Below, piece by piece: positions 16,111-24,473 of a DNA stretch of 64,000 nt. How positions within the stretch are numbered: position 1 is the stretch's first letter; every line of letters starts with the position of its first letter. The position numbers were made by a program, and so were the translations under genes. The notes beneath the pieces were generated by a model, which worked only from the letters and a program-made list of their open reading frames with translations, made no database searches and was not told the DNA's origin. The stretch comes from UBA4665 sp036388555 (GTDB taxonomy: Bacteria; Patescibacteriota; Saccharimonadia; Saccharimonadales; UBA4665). The DNA is taken from NCBI GenBank assembly GCA_036388555.1, contig DASVRP010000014.1, forward strand, positions 3,363 to 67,362. The letters are read 5' to 3'.

Positions 16111-17749
16111 GGCGTCTGGTGCTGGAATTTATGAGAGTATTGGTGATATTAGCAGTGCTGACGCACTTCAGGATGCGATTACGCGCTGCTGGAAAGCAAA
16201 CTTCTCACTGCAGGCAATTGCACATAGATTACGCATACATGAGTACGACGTAAAGCCGTTACCAGGACTGATAATACAAGAGTACATCAGGGCCGAAGTG
16301 TCAGGTGTCGTATTCTCAGTCGATCCGCTCGATGGGAGCGAGCGCATTTTCGTTGAATATACGAACGGCAGCTCGGATGGTGTTGAATCAGGCACAGGTG
16401 AAACCCAAACATTCGTAGCTTTGCCGTACAAGAGCAGATTTATAATAAATCAGAATGGTCTGAAAGAATCCCTTGCTCTCAAGCTTGCACAGACGTCGGC
16501 GTTACTTAAAAAGAAATACCAAAAAGAGGTGGAATTTGAGTGGGCAGAAGATGGCAAAGAGCTTTTTATCCTGCAAGTACGGCCCATAACTACACATCAG
16601 AAAATAAAGAGAGATAATGGCCGAAAACCCGTTCTCAAGGTGTTTGATTTATATGAAGATTCTGACAGTATCAATCAGGAAAACAGAGGCGCTATAAAGG
16701 AAATCTTTGAGCACAGCATCGAAAAGCGTAAGCCGATTCGAATGTTTGCTCACGAAAAGGGTATTGCTATCAATGGTGCTGCCGTCGTTATAGCAAATCA
16801 CAGCGGCCTTGACGGAATAGTGGCAAAAATGCCAATAAGTCGATTAGGGTTACCGATATTTTCGATAGACCTAGGCCCCCATCTACGCGCTTTTTACGCT
16901 AAGGAGAACGAATTATCAGCTACTCTTCAGACGCTTGTACCTGATAACAGCCCGACCCCTTTTATAATCCGTGAGTTTGCATCAGGTCAGTTTTCCGCTG
17001 TTTCATCGATGCAACATGATCAGATTATTATTGAAGTCTGCCGCGGTAGCTTGATTGGTATTAACAGAGGCTTTGTTGATACTGAGACATACGTTTATGA
17101 AATTAATACCGGAAATATAAACAGGGATAGCGGTGATCTGACTGAAATAGCTACTTGTTACGGTTTCAATGGAACTACTTATTCTTTTGGTTTTCTAGAA
17201 CTGGATCCTAGTAATCTACCTCATCTAAGCCTGAAAGCGATTGAACAAATCGCAAGATTTAATATAGAAGTGAACGCCAACTTCGCAGATACTATTTTGG
17301 AATGGACCATCATTGATGGCATCCCAGTCTACATCGACAATACTCCCAATACCAACATTGTCGAGCTCAGTAAGGGTGACAATGGTGTAAAGTTCATAAG
17401 CCCTGGTAAAATCAAGGGAAAAGTTCTCAAGATCGACAACTTAGAGAAATTAGAGTATATATCTTCCGGGCCAACTTTGAATATAAATGGTCAGTTACCA
17501 ACCTTAGAATCTAATGAAGAAATACGAGAGCTCAAAGAGCTGACCGCAAATGGGAAAGAAATAGTTATCGTATCTAAATTCCCGTATACAGCACTCAGCG
17601 TACTGGTTGGTCAAGTACAGGGTTTCATCTTTGAATCTGGTCCGATTCTTTGTCATTTGGCGATCATCGCTAGAGAAAATCAAGTTCCCGTCGCTATTAT
17701 CGAGGGTGCGCTACAGAAGTACGAGAACTATGAAGATGTTGAGATTTAG
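16052..17749 (+). CDS. PEP-synthase/rifampin-phosphotransferase-like dikinase, main part
   Basis: 565 codons from the first in-frame ATG, which is probably not the native start. The ATP-grasp part begins at once: SIVRSSSASEDTGEASGAG, then LIIQEYIRAEVSGVVFSVDP and FEWAEDGKELFILQVRPITT. A middle region of ~250 residues is unassigned. The C-terminal phosphohistidine swivel domain is GFIFESGPILCHLAIIARE, with the catalytic His. The ATP-middle-His order resembles PEP synthase and rifampin phosphotransferase, which transfer ATP phosphate via His to a small molecule. The stop abuts the next ATG. Confidence 0.7.
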   Translation: MAGLSHSIVRSSSASEDTGEASGAGIYESIGDISSADALQDAITRCWKANFSLQAIAHRLRIHEYDVKPLPGLIIQEYIRAEVSGVVFSVDPLDGSERIFVEYTNGSSDGVESGTGETQTFVALPYKSRFIINQNGLKESLALKLAQTSALLKKKYQKEVEFEWAEDGKELFILQVRPITTHQKIKRDNGRKPVLKVFDLYEDSDSINQENRGAIKEIFEHSIEKRKPIRMFAHEKGIAINGAAVVIANHSGLDGIVAKMPISRLGLPIFSIDLGPHLRAFYAKENELSATLQTLVPDNSPTPFIIREFASGQFSAVSSMQHDQIIIEVCRGSLIGINRGFVDTETYVYEINTGNINRDSGDLTEIATCYGFNGTTYSFGFLELDPSNLPHLSLKAIEQIARFNIEVNANFADTILEWTIIDGIPVYIDNTPNTNIVELSKGDNGVKFISPGKIKGKVLKIDNLEKLEYISSGPTLNINGQLPTLESNEEIRELKELTANGKEIVIVSKFPYTALSVLVGQVQGFIFESGPILCHLAIIARENQVPVAIIEGALQKYENYEDVEI

Positions 17750-18868
17750 ATGGAAAAGTTGCTAGATTGCTTGGTGGTACTTTACGGTGATCAGCCCCGG
17801 ACACAGACAGCCGAAGCTGTACCAACATTGGTCAGGCTTAACCCCGAAGACCACATGATCGGTGATAATGATGTTCTATTACGTTTAGATGTAGGCAACG
17901 AGGGTGTGTGCCTGCGAGATACTGGAGGGAATAAGCCTATAGCGTTAAGTACACTTTCCTTACTCGGTAATCCAAATACAAAGATTGAGCGCATACTTGC
18001 AGACTTACGTCCAATATATGTCATAACCCGTAATGCTCACACCGTCCGTGTCTATAGTGTCGTATTGTCATATGAATACAGTATGCTTTTTATACATAGC
18101 GGTAATATCCAATTCACAGAAGGCACTGATATCCATGAGGTCATTGAAGAGTGCACACGGCTCCACATGAAAAACCAAATAGCACTTAGCAATCAAGATG
18201 CCTATTTCAAAAAATATCATCCTGACAATGAAATCGAATACAAGCTGAATTTACCTAACTCAACTAACATCTGGGCTCTTTCTAAGTCGTTCTATCAGTC
18301 TATAGCGAATGGTGAGCTTGAAAATATCATAGTCCAACCGCTAGATCCTTTTAATGAGTGGGAATTTCATAATTATCTTTTTGAGACAGTTGCTCCAGAA
18401 AGTAAACGAGGATACGTGTCCTTTATCACCTGTCCTGACGAAGAATATGTTGTTAAAGAGAAAGTTTATGCCCACGATATGCTGGAGCGGATAGAGAGGA
18501 GAACTAAAAACGTGCGCCTTAAGGGCTCAATGGAAGAGTATCTAGCCGAACATTACCGTGAGCGGGGATTTAAGCGTCACGAGCCATTTTCAAGAAGAAG
18601 GTACGACGTCAACATAGAATCAATAGCAACGGGCAACGTCTATAGCATAATGATTGATAACTGCTGGCTGATAAATGATGATGGATATAAGCTTACACAG
18701 TGTGAAATCGAATATCTAAAAACCCGTTCAGTGCAGGACTTCCAAGGAGTCAATGAGGAATTGACGGCAATCTATGAGTACGTTAAGAAGGAGCTCAACA
18801 AAAAAGGGATCACATATGTGGAAACCTTCTACTCCAAGCTCTCATTCGTTAGAGATTACGCGGGCTAA
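17750..18868 (+). CDS. Possible CYTH-like (ExExK) protein of the island
   Basis: 372 residues, starting directly after the dikinase stop, so co-transcribed. The first ~150 residues are unrecognised. From about 158 an EIEYKLNLP segment carries the ExExK signature of CYTH/triphosphate-tunnel enzymes, followed by Arg/Lys-rich strands (RIERRTKNVRLKGS, SRRRYDVNIES) and QCEIEYLKTR, as expected for a tunnel lined by basic and acidic side chains. These enzymes act on triphosphates or make cyclic nucleotides. The assignment is from the motif only. Confidence 0.45.
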   Translation: MEKLLDCLVVLYGDQPRTQTAEAVPTLVRLNPEDHMIGDNDVLLRLDVGNEGVCLRDTGGNKPIALSTLSLLGNPNTKIERILADLRPIYVITRNAHTVRVYSVVLSYEYSMLFIHSGNIQFTEGTDIHEVIEECTRLHMKNQIALSNQDAYFKKYHPDNEIEYKLNLPNSTNIWALSKSFYQSIANGELENIIVQPLDPFNEWEFHNYLFETVAPESKRGYVSFITCPDEEYVVKEKVYAHDMLERIERRTKNVRLKGSMEEYLAEHYRERGFKRHEPFSRRRYDVNIESIATGNVYSIMIDNCWLINDDGYKLTQCEIEYLKTRSVQDFQGVNEELTAIYEYVKKELNKKGITYVETFYSKLSFVRDYAG

Positions 18869-18910
18869 GTCATTGTGATAGGCTCTGCTCAGCAGCGGTA
18901 GAGAAAATAA

Positions 18911-19030
18911 GAACCTGACGAAAGTCGGCTTTAGTTTTGGTTCTGAGCTGAACTATTCGAACGGTTCGGTCGTTAGTCACAGCCCCCAGCGCAGCGGGCG
19001 GCTGGATTAACGTGCGCTGTCCTGGTCCCG
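18911..19030 (+). repeat. Tail element B at the right end of the island
   Basis: Second copy of the tRNA-fMet tail. 18957-19030 is identical to 14952-15025; upstream similarity continues through GACGAAAGTCGG with a decayed T-tract (CTTTAG instead of TTTTT), so its terminator is weakened. Unlike tail A it runs on into the complete tRNA 3' end. Confidence 0.8.
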
Positions 19031-19040
19031 CAACCAAAAC
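19019..19040 (+). repeat. Right attachment-site-like repeat
   Basis: Perfect 22-bp copy of 14881-14902 (tRNA-fMet 3' end with CCA and AAAC) at the far end of the island, with no tRNA body in front of it. Confidence 0.8.
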
Positions 19041-19074
19041 CTGGACTACCCATTGGGTAGTCCAGGTTTCTTTT
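19039..19074 (+). terminator. Strong terminator, probably the ancestral tRNA-fMet terminator
   Basis: Perfect 13-bp stem 19039-19051/19055-19067 with a 3-nt loop, then TTTCTTTT. It begins right at the end of the right 22-bp repeat, just where a terminator would lie behind an uninterrupted tRNA. Confidence 0.85.
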
Positions 19075-19118
19075 GTATATCACATTGTTCTACGACTCCA
19101 AGACGTATAATAAACCGT

Positions 19119-19391
19119 ATGAGTAGTGAAGAACTAGTGAAAAGAATAGAGGCTGATGAATATATTCTGCCTGCAGAAATTCGCAAACAAGTTTCAGACG
19201 AACAATTATTGAAAGATATGGAAGAAATATTTCGGAAATACCAAAGCAAACTAAAGTCTGAAGAATCGTTTCGTAGAAAATATATCGATATATTTGCATA
19301 TTTATTTAGCGAAAACCTTACCGGAAAAACTAAACTCAAATTCAACGATGATATGATCACCACGCTATTGGCTTTCCCGGAAACGAGATAA
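19119..19391 (+). CDS. Small helical protein, likely antitoxin partner of the PIN protein
   Basis: 90 residues, charged and predicted all-helical (SSEELVKRIEADEYILPAEIRKQ; EESFRRKYIDIFAYL). No DNA-binding motif recognised. The start at 19119 is set by TATAAT 19106-19111, 7 nt upstream; an earlier in-frame ATG (19053) lies inside the terminator. The stop overlaps the PIN gene start by one base (TAATG), the usual order antitoxin then toxin. Function inferred from that context. Confidence 0.65.
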   Translation: MSSEELVKRIEADEYILPAEIRKQVSDEQLLKDMEEIFRKYQSKLKSEESFRRKYIDIFAYLFSENLTGKTKLKFNDDMITTLLAFPETR

Positions 19392-19903
19392 TGTCATACA
19401 TTGAGTTGCCGGACTGGAAGCCGGTTGTCGCTGATAAGCACCTCATATTCGATACTGACGTTATTATTGGCTTGGTCGAGTTTAAATCATTGAATTTGTT
19501 GGACATAATGAAGGATTTGAATGCTACTTTTAGCTATATAAACCCTGTCTATTTAGAGTTGATGAATACGGACAGCCCAAAACTGCGGCTCGAACGCAGC
19601 GCATTGCTCGCTGAACACGAATTCGGTTTATTACCCACGACTAGTGCCGAGATAGAGTTAGCCACCCGAATACAGAAGTCGCTCCCTATAGGCATAAAAG
19701 GAAAACCTTCAGCAACAGATCTTTATCTGGGGGGTACGTTAGCTCGATATTTCCCGAATGGGAGTACCTATCTCCTAACGGGTAATTTGAAAGATTACCC
19801 TATGCCGATCTATACTCGGGAAGCAATCATACCATTATTTAATAATACTGATATGAAAGGTGTTGCAGTTGTTGGAATCGATATGGATACGTTAGTCGAG
19901 TAG
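19391..19903 (+). CDS. PIN-domain protein, putative VapC-like toxin
   Basis: 170 residues. Acidic PIN residues are in place: LIFDTDVIIGLVEF (first Asp), VYLELMNTD (Glu), KPSATDLYLGGTLARY (Asp), and a late LTGNLKDYP. PIN proteins are Mg-dependent RNases, often toxins. Coupled to the small upstream gene. It sits just outside the right repeat of the island and is AT-rich like the cargo. Confidence 0.7.
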   Translation: MSYIELPDWKPVVADKHLIFDTDVIIGLVEFKSLNLLDIMKDLNATFSYINPVYLELMNTDSPKLRLERSALLAEHEFGLLPTTSAEIELATRIQKSLPIGIKGKPSATDLYLGGTLARYFPNGSTYLLTGNLKDYPMPIYTREAIIPLFNNTDMKGVAVVGIDMDTLVE

Positions 19904-20171
19904 TATCGGTTATGGCCCGACTCTGAACCTGCAGGCGTGCACCGTCCTGATGCTCAGCTGCGACGTCGTGATCGCCTTGGCGGGAGGCTCCGGAACGCTC
20001 AATGAGATATGTGTGGCATACCAGGCAAATATCCCGGTCATTACGGTTCCACTATTTGAAGGGTGGAGTGAACGGCTGGCTGATACGTTTCTTGATACCC
20101 GCAATAGATACAAGTTCACAACTGCATCTTCGCCGGTAGAAGCGCTCAGATTGGCACTTCAGAAGGTGTAA
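19896..20171 (+). pseudogene. 5'-truncated SLOG/LOG-like (TIGR00725-type) remnant
   Basis: The open frame encodes only the second half of a nucleotide-binding SLOG fold: CDVVIALAGGSGTLNEI and AYQANIPVITVP. The frame continues upstream of the ATG at 19950 (IGYGPTLNLQACTVLM) to 19896 but has no start and no N-terminal half; it runs into the PIN gene. Probably a remnant left by insertion or deletion. Confidence 0.65.
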
Positions 20172-20342
20172 AATAATATGTAGTTTAGTAAGGCTCTGCG
20201 GGTATCATCATGATTCACAATAGTCACATCTGTACATGGTCTAGTTTCACTTAATAAGCTCAAGAGTAATTCTGAGCAAATTAACGGAATAAGTTTAGCT
20301 GCTCTATCAGGAGTAGTTTGAAACTGACGATAAGGATCCGAT

Positions 20343-21101
20343 ATGAATGTAACACCCATCAAAACCCCAAGAATTGTCATTAACGACAAAAGTATATTTG
20401 ATGTCATTGACGAAGCGCTACCGGTCATTCAAGAAGGAAGTGTCATTGCTGTCACGTCAAAGATAGTCTCAATCTGTGAAGGTAATGTAGTTTCAAAAGA
20501 TACAGCGATGACTAAAGAACAGTTGATCATTCGAGAGTCCAGTAAGTATCTGCCGGCGACCCTCGGCAACTACGGCTATCATTTTACGATTACCGATAGT
20601 ACCCTTATTCCGACTGCCGGGATTGATGAATCCAATGGCGAAGGATATTTCATACTATGGCCAAAGGACGCGCAACAGAGCGCAAATGAGATCCGGCAAC
20701 ACTTGTCAGCAAAGCATGGCATACGAAATGTAGGCGTGGTCATTACCGATAGCACCTGCCAGCCGCTCCGGCGTGGCATTTGTGGCATTTCGCTGGCCCA
20801 TAGTGGTTTTTTGGCATTACGCGACTATATCGGCAAGCCGGATCTTTTCGGGCGCCCGATGAACGTTACACAGGCAAATATCGCCGGGGGGATTGCGGCC
20901 GCGGCTGTTCTCGCTATGGGTGAAGGTGCGGAGCAGACGCCCATCTGTTTGTTAACTGAACTCAAAGATATTGCATTCCAACAACATGGCCCCACTAAAA
21001 AGGAATTGGATGAGCTGACGATTACATTGGATGAAGACCTGTTTGCGCCCTTTTTGACTGCTGTGGAATGGAAGCAGGGAGGAAGTGTACATCATGACTA
21101 A
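20343..21101 (+). CDS. F420-0:gamma-glutamyl ligase (CofE/FbiB-N) family protein
   Basis: 252 residues. Family features: VIAVTSKIVSICEG, PTAGIDESNGEGY, VVITDSTCQPLRRGICGISLAHSG and IAGGIAAAAVLAMGEGAEQTP. The fold joins glutamate to a carboxylate with GTP. No other F420 gene is in the window, so the substrate may be another cofactor. An AAGGAT 8 nt before the ATG may act as ribosome site. The preceding 170 bp hold nothing recognisable. Confidence 0.8.
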   Translation: MNVTPIKTPRIVINDKSIFDVIDEALPVIQEGSVIAVTSKIVSICEGNVVSKDTAMTKEQLIIRESSKYLPATLGNYGYHFTITDSTLIPTAGIDESNGEGYFILWPKDAQQSANEIRQHLSAKHGIRNVGVVITDSTCQPLRRGICGISLAHSGFLALRDYIGKPDLFGRPMNVTQANIAGGIAAAAVLAMGEGAEQTPICLLTELKDIAFQQHGPTKKELDELTITLDEDLFAPFLTAVEWKQGGSVHHD

Positions 21102-21154
21102 TGTATTGGAACGAAATATTAGATTGAAATAGAATCATATATAATGCTCCTATC

Positions 21155-21646
21155 ATGAAATCAAAGAAATTCTCTCCCCCGAAAGCATATTGGAAAGAAC
21201 TCGATACATTAGATGAGTCAGTTTTTGGGCTCAGCGAAGTTATCGGCGATGAGGTCGTGATGGGAAGAACTGTCACGAACGTGCGTGCCGCTTGGCGACC
21301 ACGGGATGGCCGTTCGATACCTGTCGGATGGTTCGGCATGAAGGATCAACGGGGGACAAGATTCATGGCACGGTTGGCACTCAGCGAAGATGTCGAATCA
21401 TTGGTAGGTCTCGAGGACGAAAATCTGGTTACGATATATAAGTATAGCATTCCGCTTCATAGTTTACGGGTGGGCCATGTAATGCTCGACGCGCTTACTG
21501 ATGGTCCGGGTAACGTTGAGCTGACGGCTGATGAGCAGGCTTTGGAGAATTCGATAGGCGATATAGTTGGCGAAGACAGTTACGATGTTTTGATTGAGGA
21601 GATGCGAAGGGGTGCAAGCGGTGATTACGCCGTACCGTTTAGATGA
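21155..21646 (+). CDS. Hypothetical soluble protein
   Basis: 163 residues, mixed alpha/beta, acidic, no recognised domain (VGWFGMKDQRGTRFMARLAL; DEQALENSIGDIVGEDSYDVL). TATAAT 21140-21145 is 9 nt before the ATG (leaderless). Overlaps the next membrane-protein gene by 4 nt (ATGA). Confidence 0.7.
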   Translation: MKSKKFSPPKAYWKELDTLDESVFGLSEVIGDEVVMGRTVTNVRAAWRPRDGRSIPVGWFGMKDQRGTRFMARLALSEDVESLVGLEDENLVTIYKYSIPLHSLRVGHVMLDALTDGPGNVELTADEQALENSIGDIVGEDSYDVLIEEMRRGASGDYAVPFR

Positions 21647-22242
21647 GCGACATACTAACGCCGCAGCTATTCGGAGTTTTAAGTTTGGTAACGATAGCCC
21701 TAGGGCTCGTGCCGTACTATGTCGATATCATCAGGGGCAACACGAAGCCGCAGCGTGCGGCGATGTTCATTTTCGCTGTCCTATCAGTGATTACGTTCAG
21801 CGGTCAGCTGGTTGAAGGCGCTGAAGCGTCACTATTCTTTGCCGGTGCTATGCTTGCGAACCAATTGCTGTTGTTTGCCTTAGCTATCAGATACGGCATG
21901 GGCGGATTCGAAAAGAAAGATAAGATTGCATTGCTGCTGGCAATCATGATACTCATTGTCTGGTACTTTACCAAATCGGCAGTCGTAGCCTTATTGCTGG
22001 CGACACTCGTCAATACGATTGCAAAAATTCTCGTAACGATTAAGGTCTACAGACATCCGCATACAGAATTATTGTTTACCTGGAACATGAGTGTTCTGGC
22101 GAGTGTTTTTGCGGCTCTGTCCGTTGGAACATGGGACTGGGTACTATTGCTTGTTCCCATTCACAATGGAATCACCGTCGGCATAATAGCACTCATCATC
22201 ATAGTCCAAAGAAGGCGAGTTGGCCGGCTACGGCAAGGTTAG
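21643..22242 (+). CDS. Hypothetical multi-pass membrane protein
   Basis: 199 residues with about six hydrophobic segments in pairs separated by short loops (LVTIALGLVPYYVDIIRG...PQRAAMFIFAVLSVITF; IALLLAIMILIVWYF; LLVPIHNGITVGIIALIIIV). The Pro/Gln-containing helix pairs recall PQ-loop/SWEET-like proteins, but this is not secure. Translationally coupled to the preceding gene. Confidence 0.7.
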   Translation: MSDILTPQLFGVLSLVTIALGLVPYYVDIIRGNTKPQRAAMFIFAVLSVITFSGQLVEGAEASLFFAGAMLANQLLLFALAIRYGMGGFEKKDKIALLLAIMILIVWYFTKSAVVALLLATLVNTIAKILVTIKVYRHPHTELLFTWNMSVLASVFAALSVGTWDWVLLLVPIHNGITVGIIALIIIVQRRRVGRLRQG

Positions 22243-22283
22243 AGTGTCGCAGGGTAGGGTGGCTGATCTGCAATTTTACTTAC

Positions 22284-22694
22284 TTACTGCAGAACAACTT
22301 CAGCATTCTGGATATTCGTACCAGTCAGCTGAATAGAATTATTGGAAGGCTGCAGCGAGTTCGCCGTAACGGTCGCATTTTGAATCGTATTCTGTGCGGG
22401 CTGCAGATCCGTGACGTTAGTAGACTGCTGTACCTGGATAGACTGCCGTGAAAGGCTTGTAGGGACGACCGTCAAGGTCGAAGCATGGGGTACGGTCTGA
22501 GCCTTTGTTGTAATAGTTTCGGTCGTCTGGACAGGCGTTGACAGAGGGCCGTATGATACAGGAGTCAGGCTGATGGCAAAGCTGATCGCTAGACCGATAG
22601 CGACGCCAGCGATTACCAGGACCGACAACATGACTTTATTAGCAATCACATTCTGGATAGTGAAAGGGTTGCTTAAGCGACTGATAGAATTCAT
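22284..22694 (-). CDS. Hypothetical membrane-anchored exported protein
   Basis: 136 residues: basic start, one membrane helix (VMLSVLVIAGVAIGLAISFA), then ~95 residues rich in Thr, Gln, Asn and Ser with no Cys and little charge, containing repeated Asn-Thr-Ile-Gln-like units (NTIQNATVTANS, NSIQLTGTNIQNAEV), likely an extended extracellular beta structure. No family recognised. Confidence 0.65.
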   Translation of the reverse strand: MNSISRLSNPFTIQNVIANKVMLSVLVIAGVAIGLAISFAISLTPVSYGPLSTPVQTTETITTKAQTVPHASTLTVVPTSLSRQSIQVQQSTNVTDLQPAQNTIQNATVTANSLQPSNNSIQLTGTNIQNAEVVLQ

Positions 22695-22822
22695 TTGAAA
22701 CCTCGGATTTGTTACAGTTAGGACGTACGATGGTCATTCGTGATCAATAACCTGCTCACATGAGCTTATGACCTATACATATTAACATGAAAATGAGAAA
22801 ATGTCAACAATAGGGTATAGAA

Positions 22823-23284
22823 ATGCAAGGATATTATACTTTCGATGAAACTATCTTTCGTGACCAAGCTCAGAAGGATGGGATTACCCATATCTCAACC
22901 GGAGTAGCGATCCTGCGTGACGGCAAGATCCTGATGGCGCGCCGGGCGGCAGAAGATTTCCTGGGCGGTATCTATGAGCTGCCCGGCGGAGGCGTCGACG
23001 AAGGCGAATCCATAACCGGTGGAGCGATACGGGAAGTCAAAGAAGAGACCGGCCTGACTGTCTCAAAAGTCATTACAACATTCCAAGGGTTCGACTATTC
23101 CACGGACCGCAAACCCGCTGTCCGGCAGGTGAACTTTCTTATCGAGGCAGCACCCGGAGAGGTCGTCCTGGACCCGAATGAACACGATGAGTACGTCTGG
23201 GTTGATGAAAGTAATGTTGCAGACACGGAGATGACGGACAATATGCGGACGTGTGTCGCAGATGCGCTGAAGCTGATAAAGTAG
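22823..23284 (+). CDS. Nudix hydrolase
   Basis: 153 residues with a perfect Nudix box (GX5EX7REVXEEXGL), in GGVDEGESITGGAIREVKEE. Nudix enzymes hydrolyse nucleoside diphosphates linked to another group, often damaged dNTPs or sugar nucleotides. It is 17 bp upstream of a HAM1-family gene on the same strand, so the two likely form an operon for nucleotide clean-up. Confidence 0.88.
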   Translation: MQGYYTFDETIFRDQAQKDGITHISTGVAILRDGKILMARRAAEDFLGGIYELPGGGVDEGESITGGAIREVKEETGLTVSKVITTFQGFDYSTDRKPAVRQVNFLIEAAPGEVVLDPNEHDEYVWVDESNVADTEMTDNMRTCVADALKLIK

Positions 23285-23300
23285 CAGATATAGCCGGCCT

Positions 23301-23897
23301 ATGAACACTATCCATTTCGTCACAAGCAATCGAGGCAAAGTCTCGTCGCTGCAGAATAGACTCGGGAAAAATGCGATCGTGGAGCGCCTACGCCTTGATG
23401 TCCCGGAGATACAAGCAGATTCCGCGGAAGTCATCGCCCGCTTCAAAGCGCGGTATGCATATAAGCAGGTGAGGTTGCCGCTACTGATGCAGGATAGCGC
23501 TTTTCACGTCCGCGCCCTGTATGGGTTTCCGGGGCCATACATCAAGTACATAAATGAGACTATCGGCCCGGAAGGCCTGCTTGACCTTATGAAGGGTAAG
23601 GCAGATAGGTATTGTCATTTCGAACATGTCGCCGTCTATATCGATGGCCGTGGCAAGGAGCACGTATTCAGGAGTGGTGAGGAGAGTAGCGGGTCTATAG
23701 CGACGGAGCGTTACGAACCACAGAATGTGCAATCCTGGAGCGACCTGTGGCAGATCTTTATCCCCCATTGGGCGTCCAGACCACTGGCTGCATTAAGCAG
23801 AGAAGAGATTGACCGTCACGAACAAGAAGATGATAAGCAGTCTGATTTATATAGATTTGCGGAGTGGTACAAATCTCACGTTGGAGTAATTCAGTGA
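23301..23897 (+). CDS. HAM1/RdgB-like NTP pyrophosphatase family protein
   Basis: 198 residues. Start FVTSNRGKVSSLQ (family TxNxxK), LLMQDSAFHVRALYGFPGPYIKYI (equivalent of DSGLxVxALxGxPGxYSARY). The C-terminal part departs from canonical RdgB (FIPHWASRPLAAL in place of the FxP..G.T.AE.. block), so substrate preference may differ from ITP/XTP. Directly follows the Nudix gene. Confidence 0.75.
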   Translation: MNTIHFVTSNRGKVSSLQNRLGKNAIVERLRLDVPEIQADSAEVIARFKARYAYKQVRLPLLMQDSAFHVRALYGFPGPYIKYINETIGPEGLLDLMKGKADRYCHFEHVAVYIDGRGKEHVFRSGEESSGSIATERYEPQNVQSWSDLWQIFIPHWASRPLAALSREEIDRHEQEDDKQSDLYRFAEWYKSHVGVIQ

Positions 23898-23920
23898 ATG
23901 CGCCGAACAAGAGCCACTGT

Positions 23921-24190
23921 CTATTCAATAGCCTGGAAACTATCGATCTTCTTGAGTGATTCCTGATCTTCGGCCTTCATGGCTTCCAGATCCTTGACGG
24001 CTTTTTCGAGATCTTCGGTTGAATCGAACCCGTCGCCGGTATTTTGCCGTTCTGCTTTAGGGACGCTTGATTTCGTCTGTGTCAGTGTGTCATTATCCTG
24101 GCTGGCAAGCACGTAGCCACCGACGCCGTGCAGTACGATGATTGCTAAGGCCGGGATAAAAACCTTTTTCTGTTTGAGTACGCTTTTAAC
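23921..24190 (-). CDS. Small membrane-anchored protein with no visible normal start
   Basis: The frame is open from a TAG at 24191-24193 to a stop at 23921 (89 codons). It encodes KQKKVFIPALAIIVLHGVGG, a basic-plus-hydrophobic anchor, then SQDNDTLTQTKSSVPK and a charged helical tail (EDLEKAVKDLEAMKAEDQES). The only good initiators are a GTG at 24112, which would cut off the anchor, so either a rare start (GTT/ATC) is used or the 5' end is damaged. Function unknown. Confidence 0.5.
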   Translation of the reverse strand, partial: VKSVLKQKKVFIPALAIIVLHGVGGYVLASQDNDTLTQTKSSVPKAERQNTGDGFDSTEDLEKAVKDLEAMKAEDQESLKKIDSFQAIE

Positions 24191-24473
24191 CTATTGAAGT
24201 CTGATAGGTCAGCAGTGCTTCTGTCAGCTCCTTCTCAAGATTCAAGATTTCATCTCATGTCCATCGAGATTGAATTTCACATGCTTACCCTTCTCTCCAA
24301 CTGTGAGTTCTGCATGCACGTCACCATAATCTGTAACGTTTGCGGACGATGGGTAAAAGACCTGATTATATTAGTAATTACCGTACAGTAGTTGCATTCT
24401 TCACCCGTCCCAGCGGCCCGCAGTAGTACACTTGAACTTTGTGTTTAGTAACGAAGTATCGAAGGAGGGTAGC

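Larger units (their letters stand above)
14903..19040 (+). mobile_element. Genomic island integrated at tRNA-fMet
   Basis: An ~4.1-kb segment between the perfect 22-bp repeats at 14881-14902 and 19019-19040. Cargo (15084-18868) is visibly AT-richer than the core genes. Both ends carry the same ~120-bp tail. Directly after the right repeat comes a terminator (19039-19074) that would have served the tRNA before insertion. No integrase, transposase or relaxase is visible, so it is either mobilised in trans or degenerate. Insertion is inferred from the repeats. Confidence 0.7.

Noticed and set aside
24194..24391. 65-codon plus-strand frame before the alcohol dehydrogenase
   Set aside because: No family, no promoter in the local style, no ribosome site; 24191-24473 otherwise holds nothing I recognise beyond the dehydrogenase ribosome site.
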